64,000 nucleotides of DNA from Cylindrospermum sp. FACHB-282 (GTDB lineage Bacteria > Cyanobacteriota > Cyanobacteriia > Cyanobacteriales > Nostocaceae), in assembly GCF_014697195.1 (NCBI RefSeq), contig NZ_JACJRJ010000029.1, positions 18,055-82,054 of the forward strand, written 5' to 3'. Shown in pieces: positions 17,100-26,594 of this stretch. Positions within the stretch are counted from its first letter, which is position 1. Every line of letters starts with the position of its first letter. Under the pieces are notes generated by a model. It did not search any database, was not told the DNA's origin, and saw nothing but the letters and a program-made list of their open reading frames with translations. The position numbers were made by a program, and so were the translations under genes.

Positions 17100-17636
17100 A
17101 TGCAAACCTGGATTCGCAGCGGTTTAATACGTTGCTCTGGAACTTTCTGTACGGGTGCACTGATGCTAGCAAATTTGCTGTCTTGGTCGCCACCAATTGC
17201 AGCTGACCCCTACGCTGCTACAGCTAACGCCGCGTCAGTAAACAACAACAGCAAAACTGTATCTAAGACCAGACAAAGTGGACTATCTCGTAGGATTGAA
17301 ATTGATCTGTCTGAGCAACGTGTACGTGCATGGGAAGGCAAAAAGCTTGTTTATTCCTTCCGAACTTCCACGGGCAAAAGCTCGACCCCTACACCCGTAG
17401 GTAAGTATCGGATTAATTCTAAATATCGCACTAACAGAATGCGCGGCAGGGGTTACGATATTCCTGATGTCCCTTACGCCATGTATTTCTATAAAGGCTA
17501 TGCCATTCATGGTGCTTACTGGCATAAGCGTTTTGGGACTCCAGTTAGTCACGGTTGCGTGAATTTGCCAGTCCAGCAAGCCCGTAAGCTTTACAATTGG
17601 ACACAAATGGGGACTTTAGTAGTAGTGCGTCCCTAG
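17100..17636 (+). CDS. L,D-transpeptidase (YkuD domain), paralogue 2
   Basis: A 178-residue exported enzyme with signal peptide (about 1-36), a Ser/Asn/Lys-rich linker, and a YkuD domain at about 62-178: RIEIDLSEQRVRAWEGKKLVY, SSTPTPVGKYRINSKYRTNRMRGRGYDIPD and catalytic HGAYWHKRFGTPVSHGCVNL. It is the close paralogue of the gene at 15253, separated from it by a small gene and a MITE, so a tandem duplication followed by insertion is likely. Role: periplasmic 3-3 crosslinking of peptidoglycan, inferred from family. Confidence 0.9.
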   Translation: MQTWIRSGLIRCSGTFCTGALMLANLLSWSPPIAADPYAATANAASVNNNSKTVSKTRQSGLSRRIEIDLSEQRVRAWEGKKLVYSFRTSTGKSSTPTPVGKYRINSKYRTNRMRGRGYDIPDVPYAMYFYKGYAIHGAYWHKRFGTPVSHGCVNLPVQQARKLYNWTQMGTLVVVRP

Positions 17637-17725
17637 GTCAGATTGCACTTTGATGGCTGTAGAGATGGAAATAATAGCGTCTCTACTAGCTATATAAAAT
17701 AGGAAATAGGATTTGCGATCGCAAC

Positions 17726-17920
17726 ATGATTAAACTCGACCAGTTTTTAAAGTTAATGGGTGTAGCCCCCAGCGGAGGGCAAGCTAAACTGATGATTGTT
17801 GATGGTGATGTCAAAGTTAATGGCACGGTTGAAATTAGACGAGGAAGGAAATTAGTATCAGGCGACCAAGTAACAGTTGAAGGGCAAACTTTTGAGGTGG
17901 GAGACTTAAACAGTAAATAG
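17726..17920 (+). CDS. Small S4-domain RNA-binding protein
   Basis: A 64-residue protein that is a single S4 fold: IKLDQFLKLMGVAPSGGQAKLMIVDGDVKVNGTVEIRRGRKLVSGDQVTVEG. The same layout is found in small S4 proteins of the YbcJ/YaaA type that bind structured RNA or ribosomal particles. GATCGCAAC precedes the ATG with no clear Shine-Dalgarno site. It is convergent with the Hsp70-like gene. Confidence 0.85.
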   Translation: MIKLDQFLKLMGVAPSGGQAKLMIVDGDVKVNGTVEIRRGRKLVSGDQVTVEGQTFEVGDLNSK

Positions 17921-17939
17921 TAGTGATAGTTCCCCATAT

Positions 17940-19538
17940 TTAACTCAACTGAGCCACAAGTTGATTTTCTAATAGGGTATTATTGGTCAATAAATCCTCA
18001 ACGGTGATGCGTAAAAAGCGTTGTTCATCAACTTGAAACAGGATTTTAATGCGATCGCTTCCCGGATATCCAGGAGGGGTAAGTTGGGCAATGGTTCGCG
18101 CCCCTTCTTGATCATTGAGAGGTTTGACGGTTGTGACATCATTATCTATCCGGCGAGTAATTAGGCGATCGCCATCAAAATAAACTTCGGTGCTGCTGGT
18201 CTCGGCCCCCAATTCCCCCATAATTAACTCAATGCTGGGCTGATTTTCCAAAGAAGCCCCTAAAACTAAATCCACTGCTTGACTCATGGGGTAAGCTTGT
18301 CCAGCTTGAATAATTGGGTGCCAGTTGTGGCGTCCTTTGCGGCGATCCCAATAGCGAACACCATAACTATGATAGAGAAAGTCTTTGATTTCTAACCCTT
18401 GGGCCAGTTGCAGAGCACCTTGGGCGATCGCTTCAAAAGGACGTTGACAACGGATTTTTTCTGGTTCAAAGTACTGTTTTATCCATGTCTGCACGGCGGG
18501 TAGTTGTACGGTACCACCAACTAACAAAACTGCATTAATATCAGCCAATTCTATCCCTTGCCGTCGTGCTTGCTGCAATAGAGATGTCATCGAATCATCC
18601 AATAACTCAAAAAACCCATGTTCTTTGAGGATATTTTCTAAAGTTTCGCGGGTTAATTCTAGTTCATAACTTTCAAATGTTTGATCGTCGAAATAAACTT
18701 CACTGGCTTGGCTTTGGGTAGATAGCTGAATTTTCAACCGTTCTGCTAGTCGCGTTGTGAGGGAACTTACCGCCAGCCCTTGAGTTTTAGCAAAGTAATC
18801 TACTAACCAGTTATCAATATCCGTACCGCCTAAATTTTGCCCAGCTTTCGCCAGAACACGGGCGGTTTTTACCTTTTGCTTAGAGTCTTCAGCGAGGGAT
18901 TTGTTACCCCACTTGAGCAGAAATCCTAAAGGCTTGGTAGTCCCTTGCATAGATTGATCTAAGCGCACGAGGGATAAATCCAAAGTACCGCCGCCAAAGT
19001 CAATCACCAACAGCATTTCTTGATTTGCCAAACCATAACCCAAAGCGGCTGCGGTGGGTTCATCCAGCATCCGCACCTGTTCCACCCTTAGGGATTGACA
19101 AACTTTGCCTAACCAGTGGCGATAAGCTTCAAAACTGTCTACAGGTACGGTTAAAACTAGAGAATCTATCCCCCCTTGCTGAGGTGCTAATTCCTCAATT
19201 ACCTTGGTGAGGAACCATTGCCCTACTTGCTCAAAGGTGACGATTTGCCCATCTAGTTCTGGTAAAAAACCTTGGATATCTGCACCAATACCCCGTTTGA
19301 AGCTGCGGAAAAATCGGGTTTCGCCTTTGAGGTCAAGACCGCGATCGCGCACTTGTTGCCCTACTAGTACTTTACCCTGAGTTGCTTCTTCCACATAAAG
19401 CAAACTGGGAATCAGTGGCGGATTCAGACTTTGTTGAATTGATAAACCAGGTAAATTAATGGTTTCTGCCTGCTGGGTGACGGGATTCCAGCGGGCTATG
19501 ACTGTGTTGCTAGTACCAAAATCAATTGCGATCGCCAT
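17940..19538 (-). CDS. Hsp70-family ATPase (DnaK-like)
   Basis: A 532-residue protein with the actin-fold ATPase of Hsp70. Phosphate 1 motif AIDFGTSNTVIA (2-13), connect region RMLDEPTAAALGYGLA (about 155-170), phosphate 2 LLVIDFGGGTLDLSLV (about 176-191), and adenosine motif AVLLVGGTVQLPAVQTWI (about 334-351). After about residue 385 comes a short, atypical substrate-binding region, not the full DnaK domain with its helical lid, and there is no EEVD-like tail. It is therefore a divergent Hsp70-like chaperone or regulatory ATPase, not the main DnaK. No grpE or dnaJ neighbour. Confidence 0.85.
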   Translation of the reverse strand: MAIAIDFGTSNTVIARWNPVTQQAETINLPGLSIQQSLNPPLIPSLLYVEEATQGKVLVGQQVRDRGLDLKGETRFFRSFKRGIGADIQGFLPELDGQIVTFEQVGQWFLTKVIEELAPQQGGIDSLVLTVPVDSFEAYRHWLGKVCQSLRVEQVRMLDEPTAAALGYGLANQEMLLVIDFGGGTLDLSLVRLDQSMQGTTKPLGFLLKWGNKSLAEDSKQKVKTARVLAKAGQNLGGTDIDNWLVDYFAKTQGLAVSSLTTRLAERLKIQLSTQSQASEVYFDDQTFESYELELTRETLENILKEHGFFELLDDSMTSLLQQARRQGIELADINAVLLVGGTVQLPAVQTWIKQYFEPEKIRCQRPFEAIAQGALQLAQGLEIKDFLYHSYGVRYWDRRKGRHNWHPIIQAGQAYPMSQAVDLVLGASLENQPSIELIMGELGAETSSTEVYFDGDRLITRRIDNDVTTVKPLNDQEGARTIAQLTPPGYPGSDRIKILFQVDEQRFLRITVEDLLTNNTLLENQLVAQLS

Positions 19539-19956
19539 CTTTTATTTTTTATTATTCTGCATTAACTACCAAGAGTGCAAATTTCCCAGTAGACAGGAGG
19601 CTTCTTCCTCTCGAAGGCTGGCAATATCTGAGTTTAGCCGATATGGAAAGGTTGCTGTTTGAAATATCTATGTCTTATGGTGTATTATTTTTTTAAATAA
19701 ATTTTTGTATACTTTATTGGTGGTTAAGACAGAAAAGTGCTTTAGCCCCATGGTGAGAAGTTAAATATTCAAGTCATCGCCTTCCCCCAAAGGCGACAGA
19801 AACAAGAGTGAAAGATCAACATCTTGAGATGTGCCTTTAGGTAGTGAAGTCAAGTAATTAAAATATTTATTAATATAAATGTCATTTCAGGGTCAGGAGT
19901 TAAAAAATTTCTCAGTTGATTGATTGCTAGATTCTTGACTAAAGGAGCAGAAGATC
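19539..19956. other. Intergenic stretch upstream of the Hsp70-like gene
   Basis: About 420 bases of AT-rich DNA. It should hold the promoter of the leftward Hsp70-like gene and of the rightward small gene at 19957, but no confident promoter, RNA or repeat was identified. Confidence 0.35.
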
Positions 19957-20175
19957 ATGAACAACCAACAACCATCAGACTCTCAAGAATTCGTGGGAAA
20001 TCTCAAGAATGGCATCTGGCTGTTTGGTATCTCGTCTTGGCTATTTGGCATCACTGATCGCAGTATTGCTTCCTTTGCAGATGGTTATCTATCGGCGTTG
20101 GATCTGATGCAACTATTTACAGCGGGGACTTTCTTTGTGGCCTGGCTATTTTTGAAGCCGAAATCCAGCAATTGA
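19957..20175 (+). CDS. Small membrane protein, hypothetical
   Basis: A 72-residue protein preceded by a good ribosome binding site (AAAGGAG, 10 bases before ATG). Two hydrophobic stretches (about 20-34 WLFGISSWLFGI and 47-66 DLMQLFTAGTFFVAWLFL) suggest a membrane-associated hairpin. The short repeat GISSWLFGI is notable. No family recognised. Confidence 0.55.
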   Translation: MNNQQPSDSQEFVGNLKNGIWLFGISSWLFGITDRSIASFADGYLSALDLMQLFTAGTFFVAWLFLKPKSSN

Positions 20176-20210
20176 GCAATTCAAAATGCCAAAACTAACT
20201 AAGAAACTTT

Positions 20211-20321
20211 GGCGTTGCTGAATCAAAGTATGAAATGCCAAAAATACCCTTCTTTTTCTTCGTACCTTTGAGCCTTTGCGCCTCTGCGCGAAACAAATTC
20301 ATATTCTCAATCAGCAACGCC
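20211..20321. mobile_element. 111-bp MITE with 24-bp inverted ends and 8-bp target duplication
   Basis: Left end GGCGTTGCTGAATCAAAG and right end (minus strand) GGCGTTGCTGATTGAGAA are inverted copies over about 24 bp. GAAACTTT occurs directly on both sides (20203-20210 and 20322-20329), a clear 8-bp target duplication. The interior is GC-rich with GCCTTTGCGCCTCTGCGCG. No coding capacity. Confidence 0.85.
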
Positions 20322-20377
20322 GAAACTTTTAACAGATAAGATTGGTCAGGTATATAAAATTATCCGCATACCTGCCC

Positions 20378-21775
20378 ATGCCTCCTTCTGTTCAAGGCGT
20401 TCCCGGATTACCTGATTTAACACATCCGGTAGAGTTAGTGCAATTTGGTACTCAGGCTCTCCAAGGTTCACTGTTATTAGTCTTTTTAGTAATAGCTTTA
20501 GGAATTGCGATCGCACTCATGAGTTTTTCTCTGGGGCGCAATAAATCAGAACAGCTGATCTTCTTTGGCCAATGGGCGCTGCATTACTCCCAGCTTTTGC
20601 GGGGCTTACAGCATTTAGCCCTGATATTAGTTCTTGTAGTACCGGGATTTTTTCTCTGTTCAACTTTGAGCAACCGTTACCACCATTGGGAACAAGCCAA
20701 AGTAACTCAAGTGACTGAAAGTGTTGCTGGTGACAAACTTGAACAAATTGCGCCACAGGTGCGCTACATTGCCCAAGAGCCATACACCTATACTACTCAA
20801 GTTAAAGACAAAATAGTTCAGGTAAATTCCACCCAAAAAGTCACCCGCTTCCTCACCCTAGCTGGTTCGCAGATTCAGGTAAAGCTTAACCAAAGCGTAG
20901 ATGTCAAAGGACGTAGCGCCATTTATGGCGTAGACTACACCGCCGACTACAAAGTTGTAAATAAACTAACAGATATTAATAGTTTTTTCTTTGAAGCACC
21001 GCCACCCAACGGTTACTCTTTACTGGAAAGCTATAAAGTAGAGCGTGACAAAACCAGGTTACAACAAACTAATCCAGGTGACTATGGCTTTCCCTTCCGC
21101 TTGCAATCTGGAGAAGAAACCACCTTTAGGGTTACTTATCGGGCCCAAGGGGGGCCGCGCTGGGTTTATAGTGCTGGGGGACAGTTGCTGTCTAACTTTC
21201 GCCTGTTAGCAATTGCTAGCTTTAGCCCTGTGGATTTTGCCAGTGGTGTTATCCCTAATGAGATTAAAGTTGATGACAGCAGCACTCAATTTACTTGGAA
21301 ATTTGAGGATAATGTTTCTGTCAAAAATCCCTTTGGCGTGTTTACCAACAGCCAACCCATTGCGAAAACTGGCATCTTTCCCCGGTTGTTATTGCTAACA
21401 CCAGCTTTATTTTTGTGGTGGATATTATTGCTATATTTATCATTACCAATGAGTTTAAAAAATGTAGCGATCGCAGCTGGCATTTTCTTTGCTTGCTTGC
21501 TGACCTTAACCTATTTGGGACGGTTAATCAATGCCCAGCTTGCTTGGGGTATGATTTCCCTAATCTTACTAGCCTTAACTTATGGCTTAGGTTCAACCCG
21601 TCAGGCTTCTCTAGCTGCGATAGTTTGTACCATCGCTGGGGCGGTGCTACCAGTGTTTGGCTTATTAGTACCATTTAGCGGTCTTACCCTAAGTTTAGCG
21701 GGTTTGCTTTCAGCCGTTTGGCTGGCGGTACGTCATTGGTATAGTTGGTATGGATTGCCATCAGAAAAACCTTAA
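20378..21775 (+). CDS. Multi-pass membrane protein of unknown function
   Basis: A 465-residue protein. Two N-terminal membrane helices (about 28-50 and 78-100) are followed by a large beta-rich domain (about 105-320; KVTRFLTLAGSQIQVKLNQSVDVKGRSAIYGVDY) probably outside the membrane, then five to six helices to the end. I do not recognise the family; it may be a cyanobacterial envelope protein. The ATG at 20378 (MPPSVQGVPGLPDLTHP) was chosen over a TTG at 20342 because the extra residues are unlike the rest. Monocistronic. Confidence 0.6.
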   Translation: MPPSVQGVPGLPDLTHPVELVQFGTQALQGSLLLVFLVIALGIAIALMSFSLGRNKSEQLIFFGQWALHYSQLLRGLQHLALILVLVVPGFFLCSTLSNRYHHWEQAKVTQVTESVAGDKLEQIAPQVRYIAQEPYTYTTQVKDKIVQVNSTQKVTRFLTLAGSQIQVKLNQSVDVKGRSAIYGVDYTADYKVVNKLTDINSFFFEAPPPNGYSLLESYKVERDKTRLQQTNPGDYGFPFRLQSGEETTFRVTYRAQGGPRWVYSAGGQLLSNFRLLAIASFSPVDFASGVIPNEIKVDDSSTQFTWKFEDNVSVKNPFGVFTNSQPIAKTGIFPRLLLLTPALFLWWILLLYLSLPMSLKNVAIAAGIFFACLLTLTYLGRLINAQLAWGMISLILLALTYGLGSTRQASLAAIVCTIAGAVLPVFGLLVPFSGLTLSLAGLLSAVWLAVRHWYSWYGLPSEKP

Positions 21776-21904
21776 CTTATATCTTGCACCTAGCCCTGGC
21801 GATTAGAAATCGCGGCTATACAAACCAAGTCCGCCTACGCGGACTAACCCAAAATCAAAACACATCTCTTGTTGAAGCTGGATCTGCCAATTAAAAATTT
21901 TTAT

Positions 21905-22396
21905 ATGCAAGATGGTTTTCAAGATTTTTTAATTCGTGATTGGGAAGAAAGCGATCGCACCACAGCCGCCGCCGTGATTAATTCAGTATTATCAGAGTAT
22001 GGTTTAGGTTGGGAACCAGAGGGTGCTGACCGAGATGTGCTGCAAGTAGAAGAATGTTACTTAGCAACAGGCGGCGAATTTTGGGTAATTGAACATCGAA
22101 ATCAGGTAGTAGGTACAGGGGCATACTACCCCATACATCGGGGAGAAAAAGCTGTAGAAATCCGTAAAATGTATCTTTTACCGAGTGTTAGGGGCTTAGG
22201 ATTGGGAAAATATTTGTTACAACAGCTAGAAATAGCGATCGCCCTTCGTGGTTTTCGAGAAATTTGGATTGAAACCGCCAGTGTATTAGCCGAAGCCGTC
22301 AAGCTGTATGAAAGCAACGGCTATAAACCAGCCACAGGTGTAGAAACAGCAAGATGCGATCGCGTTTATCTTAAGCTACTTGGGGAGTTTAATTAA
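21905..22396 (+). CDS. GNAT family N-acetyltransferase
   Basis: A 163-residue acetyltransferase. Motif A is IRKMYLLPSVRGLGLGKYLLQQLEIAI with acetyl-CoA loop RGLGLG; motif B is IETASVLAEAVKLYESNGYKP. The start at 21905 (MQDGFQDFLIRDWEESD) fits the family; a TTG 36 bp upstream is less likely. Convergent with the large chelatase gene, 17 bp between stops. Substrate unknown. Confidence 0.85.
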   Translation: MQDGFQDFLIRDWEESDRTTAAAVINSVLSEYGLGWEPEGADRDVLQVEECYLATGGEFWVIEHRNQVVGTGAYYPIHRGEKAVEIRKMYLLPSVRGLGLGKYLLQQLEIAIALRGFREIWIETASVLAEAVKLYESNGYKPATGVETARCDRVYLKLLGEFN

Positions 22397-22413
22397 AGTC
22401 AGCCAAAATTGGA

Positions 22414-25400
22414 TCACTTTAAAGAAACCCCTTCCAATTCCTCATCTGTCAAATCATACAACTGACGCAATTTATCTAACTTATCTTGATCAGTTTGCCA
22501 AAAACCGCGCCCATGGGCTTCTAACATTCTGCCGACAATATTTCGGAAAGCTTCAGGATTTGCCTTGCGTAACCTTTCCGCCATATCTGCATCTAAAGCA
22601 TAAGTATCTGCCGCTTGGTCATATACCCAATCATCAGTAAAATCCGCAGTTCCACCCCAACCAATTAACGCCGTCATCCGTTGGGAAATTTCAAAAGCAC
22701 CACCAGAACCTTGATTAGCCATTGCATCGGCCCATTTGGGATTTAGCAACTTAGTGCGGTATTCCATCCGGAGCAAATCATCTAAATTACGGGGTGTAGT
22801 GTCCTTAGAGAAACTTTCCACAAAGCTAGTTGTCACCTTTTTACCGCTTTGTTTTTCGGCTGCCTTCTTCAAACCCCCCGTATTGGCGTAATATTCCTGA
22901 ATATCAGTTAACCCATATTCTACCGAGTCAATTTCTTGAACAATGCGATCGCTAGTCCTCAACAATGTCTGCAAAACTTCCGGTCTAGCTTGGCCCTTAT
23001 CCTCCCTACCATAGCTAAAAACATTGCGACCTTGCCAAGTATTCCCCAACTCCTCCCCAGACTCCCAATTACCATCCACAACCCGATCATTTACCAAAGA
23101 ACCAAAATCACCCGCAGGATTAGAAAACAACCGCGCCGATGAATTTTCAACCCCTTGGGACTTCAAAGCCAAAGCGTGTTTTCTAATAAAATTTTCATCT
23201 TCTGACTCATCAGCAGCAGCAGCCCGTTGAAACAAATCATCCAACAACTCAATAACATTAACAAAACTATCCCGAAAAATTCCCGACAGATTCCCCAACA
23301 CATCAATCCGGGGATGTCCCACATCAGAAAGAGATTTCAACTCATATCTAACAATTCTACCAGTCCCCTCCTTAACAGGTGCAGCCCCCACCAACTCCAA
23401 AAGAATACCTAAAGACTCACCCTTAGTTTTAATCGCATCCAAACCCCATAACAAAACCGCCACAGTTTCCGGATATTTCCCATGTTCCTGCAAATGCTGA
23501 GAAATAATCTTTCGTCCAATTTCCCTACCCCTTTCAAAAGCCGCAGGCGAAGGCATTCGATAAGGATCTAAAGCGTGAATATTCCGCCCAGTAGGCAAAA
23601 CACCAGCCCCATCCCGCAACAAATCACCACCAGGCGCCGGAAGAATAAACTCCCCATTCAAACCCCGCAAAAGATTAGTTAACTCATCAGTACACTGCAT
23701 CAACAAATCCCTAATTTCCCCTTCCTCCTCTTGGCGTTCTTGGCGTCTTGGCGGTTCATTCTCCTCCCCAAAATAAGCATCCAAATACCCCGCCAACTCC
23801 TCCTCATTCGGCGCTTCACCCAAAATATGTAACCCAGAAGAAAACAAACGACCTTCTAGAACTTGCAGATACTCATACAACTTCACCAGATAATGCTCAA
23901 AAGCATGACCACTAAACAACCGCACATTTTCCGGACTAAAAGCAATCCCCAAACGTTGAGCATCCTCAAACGGGCAATCAACATCTAAACCAGTATCAAC
24001 AATCTTCTTACAAATCCCCTCCTTCAACAGATAATTCTTTTGAGGATCTTCGCGATATTCAGCAATTAAATCCCTTAAAGCCACCAACTCCTTATATAAA
24101 CCTGCACGACCATAAGGAGGGACATTGTGAGAAATTAACACCCCATAACCGCGACGCTTTGCCAAAATAGACTCAGAAGGATTATTTGCCGCATATATAT
24201 AGAGATTAGGCAAATTTCCTAACAGAATATCCGACCAAGAATAACCAGTATTACCCAACGGTGAACCCGGCAACCATTCCACAGTTCCATGCATACCAAA
24301 ATGAACTACAGCATCAGCTTGAAAGTCATTTTGTAGCCATTTATAAAAAGCAGCGTATTGAGGATGGGGAGTTAAATCTCTTTCAAACATCAAGCGCATC
24401 GGGTCGCCTTGTATCCCCAAAGGTGGTTGTACACCTATCCAGATATTTCCTAACTGCACACCGCCAATATTAAATTGATCATCATAAGTTTTAATACCCG
24501 TTCCCGTCAGAGATTTCCATTGTTTTTCGATCCGGGAAGTGAAGAGATATCCTAACCATTTTTCTAATGTACGCGCTTTAATGGTATTTGTATTATCTAT
24601 TAACCGAGCCGCCTGTTCTACCAGAGGATTAACTTCATCTGCTTCTTTAACACGGCGAATTAATTCTTCCCCATCATCAGGAATATCGCCGACAGTATAA
24701 CCTTGGTCTTTGAGTGCATGAAGAAGTTTGATCAGACTGCGGGGAACATTCAATAATGCCGCAGTACCTACAGCGCCATAACCGGGGGGAAACCCATATA
24801 AAATAATAGAAATTTTGCGTTCTGATACAGGCTTTTGCCGTAAAGAAACCCAGCTTTTGACTCTACCAATTAATCTTTCTACCCGTTCAGGAACTAAATA
24901 AATTTGTTCACCCACCAAACCGCCGAGGGGAATAGTATCAATTGCCCCGTCTAGTTCTGGTAAAGCATACAATACTACACTTTGCAGCCCGCCGATACCT
25001 TGGCGTGTCCATGAATAAATATCTTGAATTAGCAGCGGTGCGGCGATGATGTAGGGTACATTTTTAGCAGTGAGGATGCGCTTGGCAACTTCTATTTGCC
25101 GTCCTGCTTCCATTGAACCTGCTGGGCCACCGACTAAAGGAAAGCCGATGGTAGAAACTATGGCATCTACTTTAATGGCTTCATTGGAGAGTGAAGGAGT
25201 TTGAATATTACCTTGTTGTCGTTGTTGAATTTCGTAGTCCGTTGTCATCCAATCGCGTACTGCAACGTGTCCTTCTACGCCGTTGATGAAAATGGGTAAG
25301 GGGATTAATCCGGCTGTTTCAAAATAGCGAATTAGTTGAGGAATATAGGGTAGTTTGGTAATAACGTGTTTGCGATAAAGAAGAATGCCAATAATTGGTT

Positions 25401-26112
25401 TTTGTCTGGTATTTTCCACCGACTTTCGTGACGCCTGTGTTCCGGTGTACCATTCTAAATAGTCGCGGGGGGATGTAAAAAACCCTTGATAGTCGGGATG
25501 GAGTAATCCCATGTTGGGGGTTTCGACTGGTGGGGGAATGTCGCCGATTTTTAACTTTAGGTATTTTTCTGCTAGTGTCCAGAATAATGAGGCTACGTTT
25601 TCTGGCCCGCCTGCATTCCAGTAACCATAGATAATTAACCAGTTCCGTAAGTCTTGGACTTTTTGCACTGGCACAAATTTTAGGAGTTTGGGGCCGATTT
25701 TTAAGAAGCTGATATAACCGGCGAGTTTGTCTTCTTCTCTACCGTTGCTAAATTTGTCGAGGATGAATTTAACTGGTTTAGGCATTCCTGTGGGTTTGTC
25801 GCCGATGGCGAAATCACCCAGTTTGGTTAAACTCATCAATTCTAAGGCTGACTCAAAAATGAGGCGGATGGGGACTTGGGTGAGGCGCTGACGCAACCAC
25901 ATAACTTGGTCATAATCAAACAGCAAGCTACCGAAAAACACATCTGCGTGATCTAGGGCCGCTTCTACCTCGATCCCCTTGGTGGTAATATCGCGATCGC
26001 TAAACACCCGAATATCCAACTCCGGACAGCGAGATTTAGCCACAAAAGCTGCTTTCCTGTACAAGTCAGCGTTGAACGATTCAAATCCAGCAATCAAGAC
26101 GATACGTTTCAT
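22414..26112 (-). CDS. chlH: Magnesium chelatase subunit H-like protein (ChlH/CobN family)
   Basis: A 1232-residue porphyrin-binding chelatase subunit. The N-terminal ChlH domain (MKRIVLIAGFESFNADLYRKAAFVA, DUF3479) marks it as ChlH-type; the CobN/ChlH body follows, with GMHGTVEWLPGSPLGNTGYSWSDILLGNLPN and LWGLDAIKTKGESLGILLELVGA. ChlH binds protoporphyrin IX and, with ChlI and ChlD, inserts Mg2+ for chlorophyll. It is about 100 residues shorter than the usual cyanobacterial ChlH (about 1330, from memory), so it may be a second ChlH paralogue. At about residue 785 a stretch NEPPRRQERQEEEGE is encoded by a dispersed DNA repeat. No chlI or chlD in the window. Confidence 0.85.
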   Translation of the reverse strand: MKRIVLIAGFESFNADLYRKAAFVAKSRCPELDIRVFSDRDITTKGIEVEAALDHADVFFGSLLFDYDQVMWLRQRLTQVPIRLIFESALELMSLTKLGDFAIGDKPTGMPKPVKFILDKFSNGREEDKLAGYISFLKIGPKLLKFVPVQKVQDLRNWLIIYGYWNAGGPENVASLFWTLAEKYLKLKIGDIPPPVETPNMGLLHPDYQGFFTSPRDYLEWYTGTQASRKSVENTRQKPIIGILLYRKHVITKLPYIPQLIRYFETAGLIPLPIFINGVEGHVAVRDWMTTDYEIQQRQQGNIQTPSLSNEAIKVDAIVSTIGFPLVGGPAGSMEAGRQIEVAKRILTAKNVPYIIAAPLLIQDIYSWTRQGIGGLQSVVLYALPELDGAIDTIPLGGLVGEQIYLVPERVERLIGRVKSWVSLRQKPVSERKISIILYGFPPGYGAVGTAALLNVPRSLIKLLHALKDQGYTVGDIPDDGEELIRRVKEADEVNPLVEQAARLIDNTNTIKARTLEKWLGYLFTSRIEKQWKSLTGTGIKTYDDQFNIGGVQLGNIWIGVQPPLGIQGDPMRLMFERDLTPHPQYAAFYKWLQNDFQADAVVHFGMHGTVEWLPGSPLGNTGYSWSDILLGNLPNLYIYAANNPSESILAKRRGYGVLISHNVPPYGRAGLYKELVALRDLIAEYREDPQKNYLLKEGICKKIVDTGLDVDCPFEDAQRLGIAFSPENVRLFSGHAFEHYLVKLYEYLQVLEGRLFSSGLHILGEAPNEEELAGYLDAYFGEENEPPRRQERQEEEGEIRDLLMQCTDELTNLLRGLNGEFILPAPGGDLLRDGAGVLPTGRNIHALDPYRMPSPAAFERGREIGRKIISQHLQEHGKYPETVAVLLWGLDAIKTKGESLGILLELVGAAPVKEGTGRIVRYELKSLSDVGHPRIDVLGNLSGIFRDSFVNVIELLDDLFQRAAAADESEDENFIRKHALALKSQGVENSSARLFSNPAGDFGSLVNDRVVDGNWESGEELGNTWQGRNVFSYGREDKGQARPEVLQTLLRTSDRIVQEIDSVEYGLTDIQEYYANTGGLKKAAEKQSGKKVTTSFVESFSKDTTPRNLDDLLRMEYRTKLLNPKWADAMANQGSGGAFEISQRMTALIGWGGTADFTDDWVYDQAADTYALDADMAERLRKANPEAFRNIVGRMLEAHGRGFWQTDQDKLDKLRQLYDLTDEELEGVSLK
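23721..23760. repeat. Dispersed repeat inside the chlH-like gene, in frame
   Basis: On the minus strand this reads AATGAACCGCCAAGACGCCA followed by AGAACGCCAAGAGG, the common Nostocales intergenic repeat, part of which also appears at about 8010. Within the gene it encodes a charged Pro/Arg/Gln/Glu stretch without breaking the frame. Confidence 0.75.
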
Positions 26113-26258
26113 GTCCTTAGTCTAAGAAATATTTCTTTACCTCGATCTTAAACCTGCTTTTGGTCTGATGGGGGAATATCTACCTACAGTTTGATCTGGG
26201 AAATTCGTCCACAGGCGTTATCTTCTAAAAAATCGTCGTAATTAATGGATTTGAGTAT

Positions 26259-26381
26259 ATGGAATTTCTTGCAGAAGTCGAAAACTGGTTAAGGGTTAAA
26301 GGAATTGAATTTTTATTCAACACTTACTCTTTACCATTTCACCACCTCTTGCTAAAATTACCTAATTACTCCCAATCGTGA
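26259..26381 (+). CDS. Possible 40-residue protein, doubtful
   Basis: A short frame (MEFLAEVENWLRVKGIEFLF...) in the 480-bp gap between the chelatase and amidase genes. It has protein-like content but no binding site or known family and may be the remnant of a longer gene. Nothing else is recognised in this gap. Confidence 0.2.
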   Translation: MEFLAEVENWLRVKGIEFLFNTYSLPFHHLLLKLPNYSQS

Positions 26382-26594
26382 TAAGTAGGTTCTTTTTTTG
26401 TTAAAATACACTAAAACCTGCTCGTTTAGTTCGCTCAAATACCTATTCTCTCTATCAGAGTGTTCATGGTGAAGATAATACTACAATTACCAATTGCTAA
26501 CCAGCACTTAAACAAAGTGATTAACGGAAGTTGACATCTATAATTGAATCGGCAGAGTTTTGAGATATTGCAAAAATAATTTCTGGAGCTAAAA

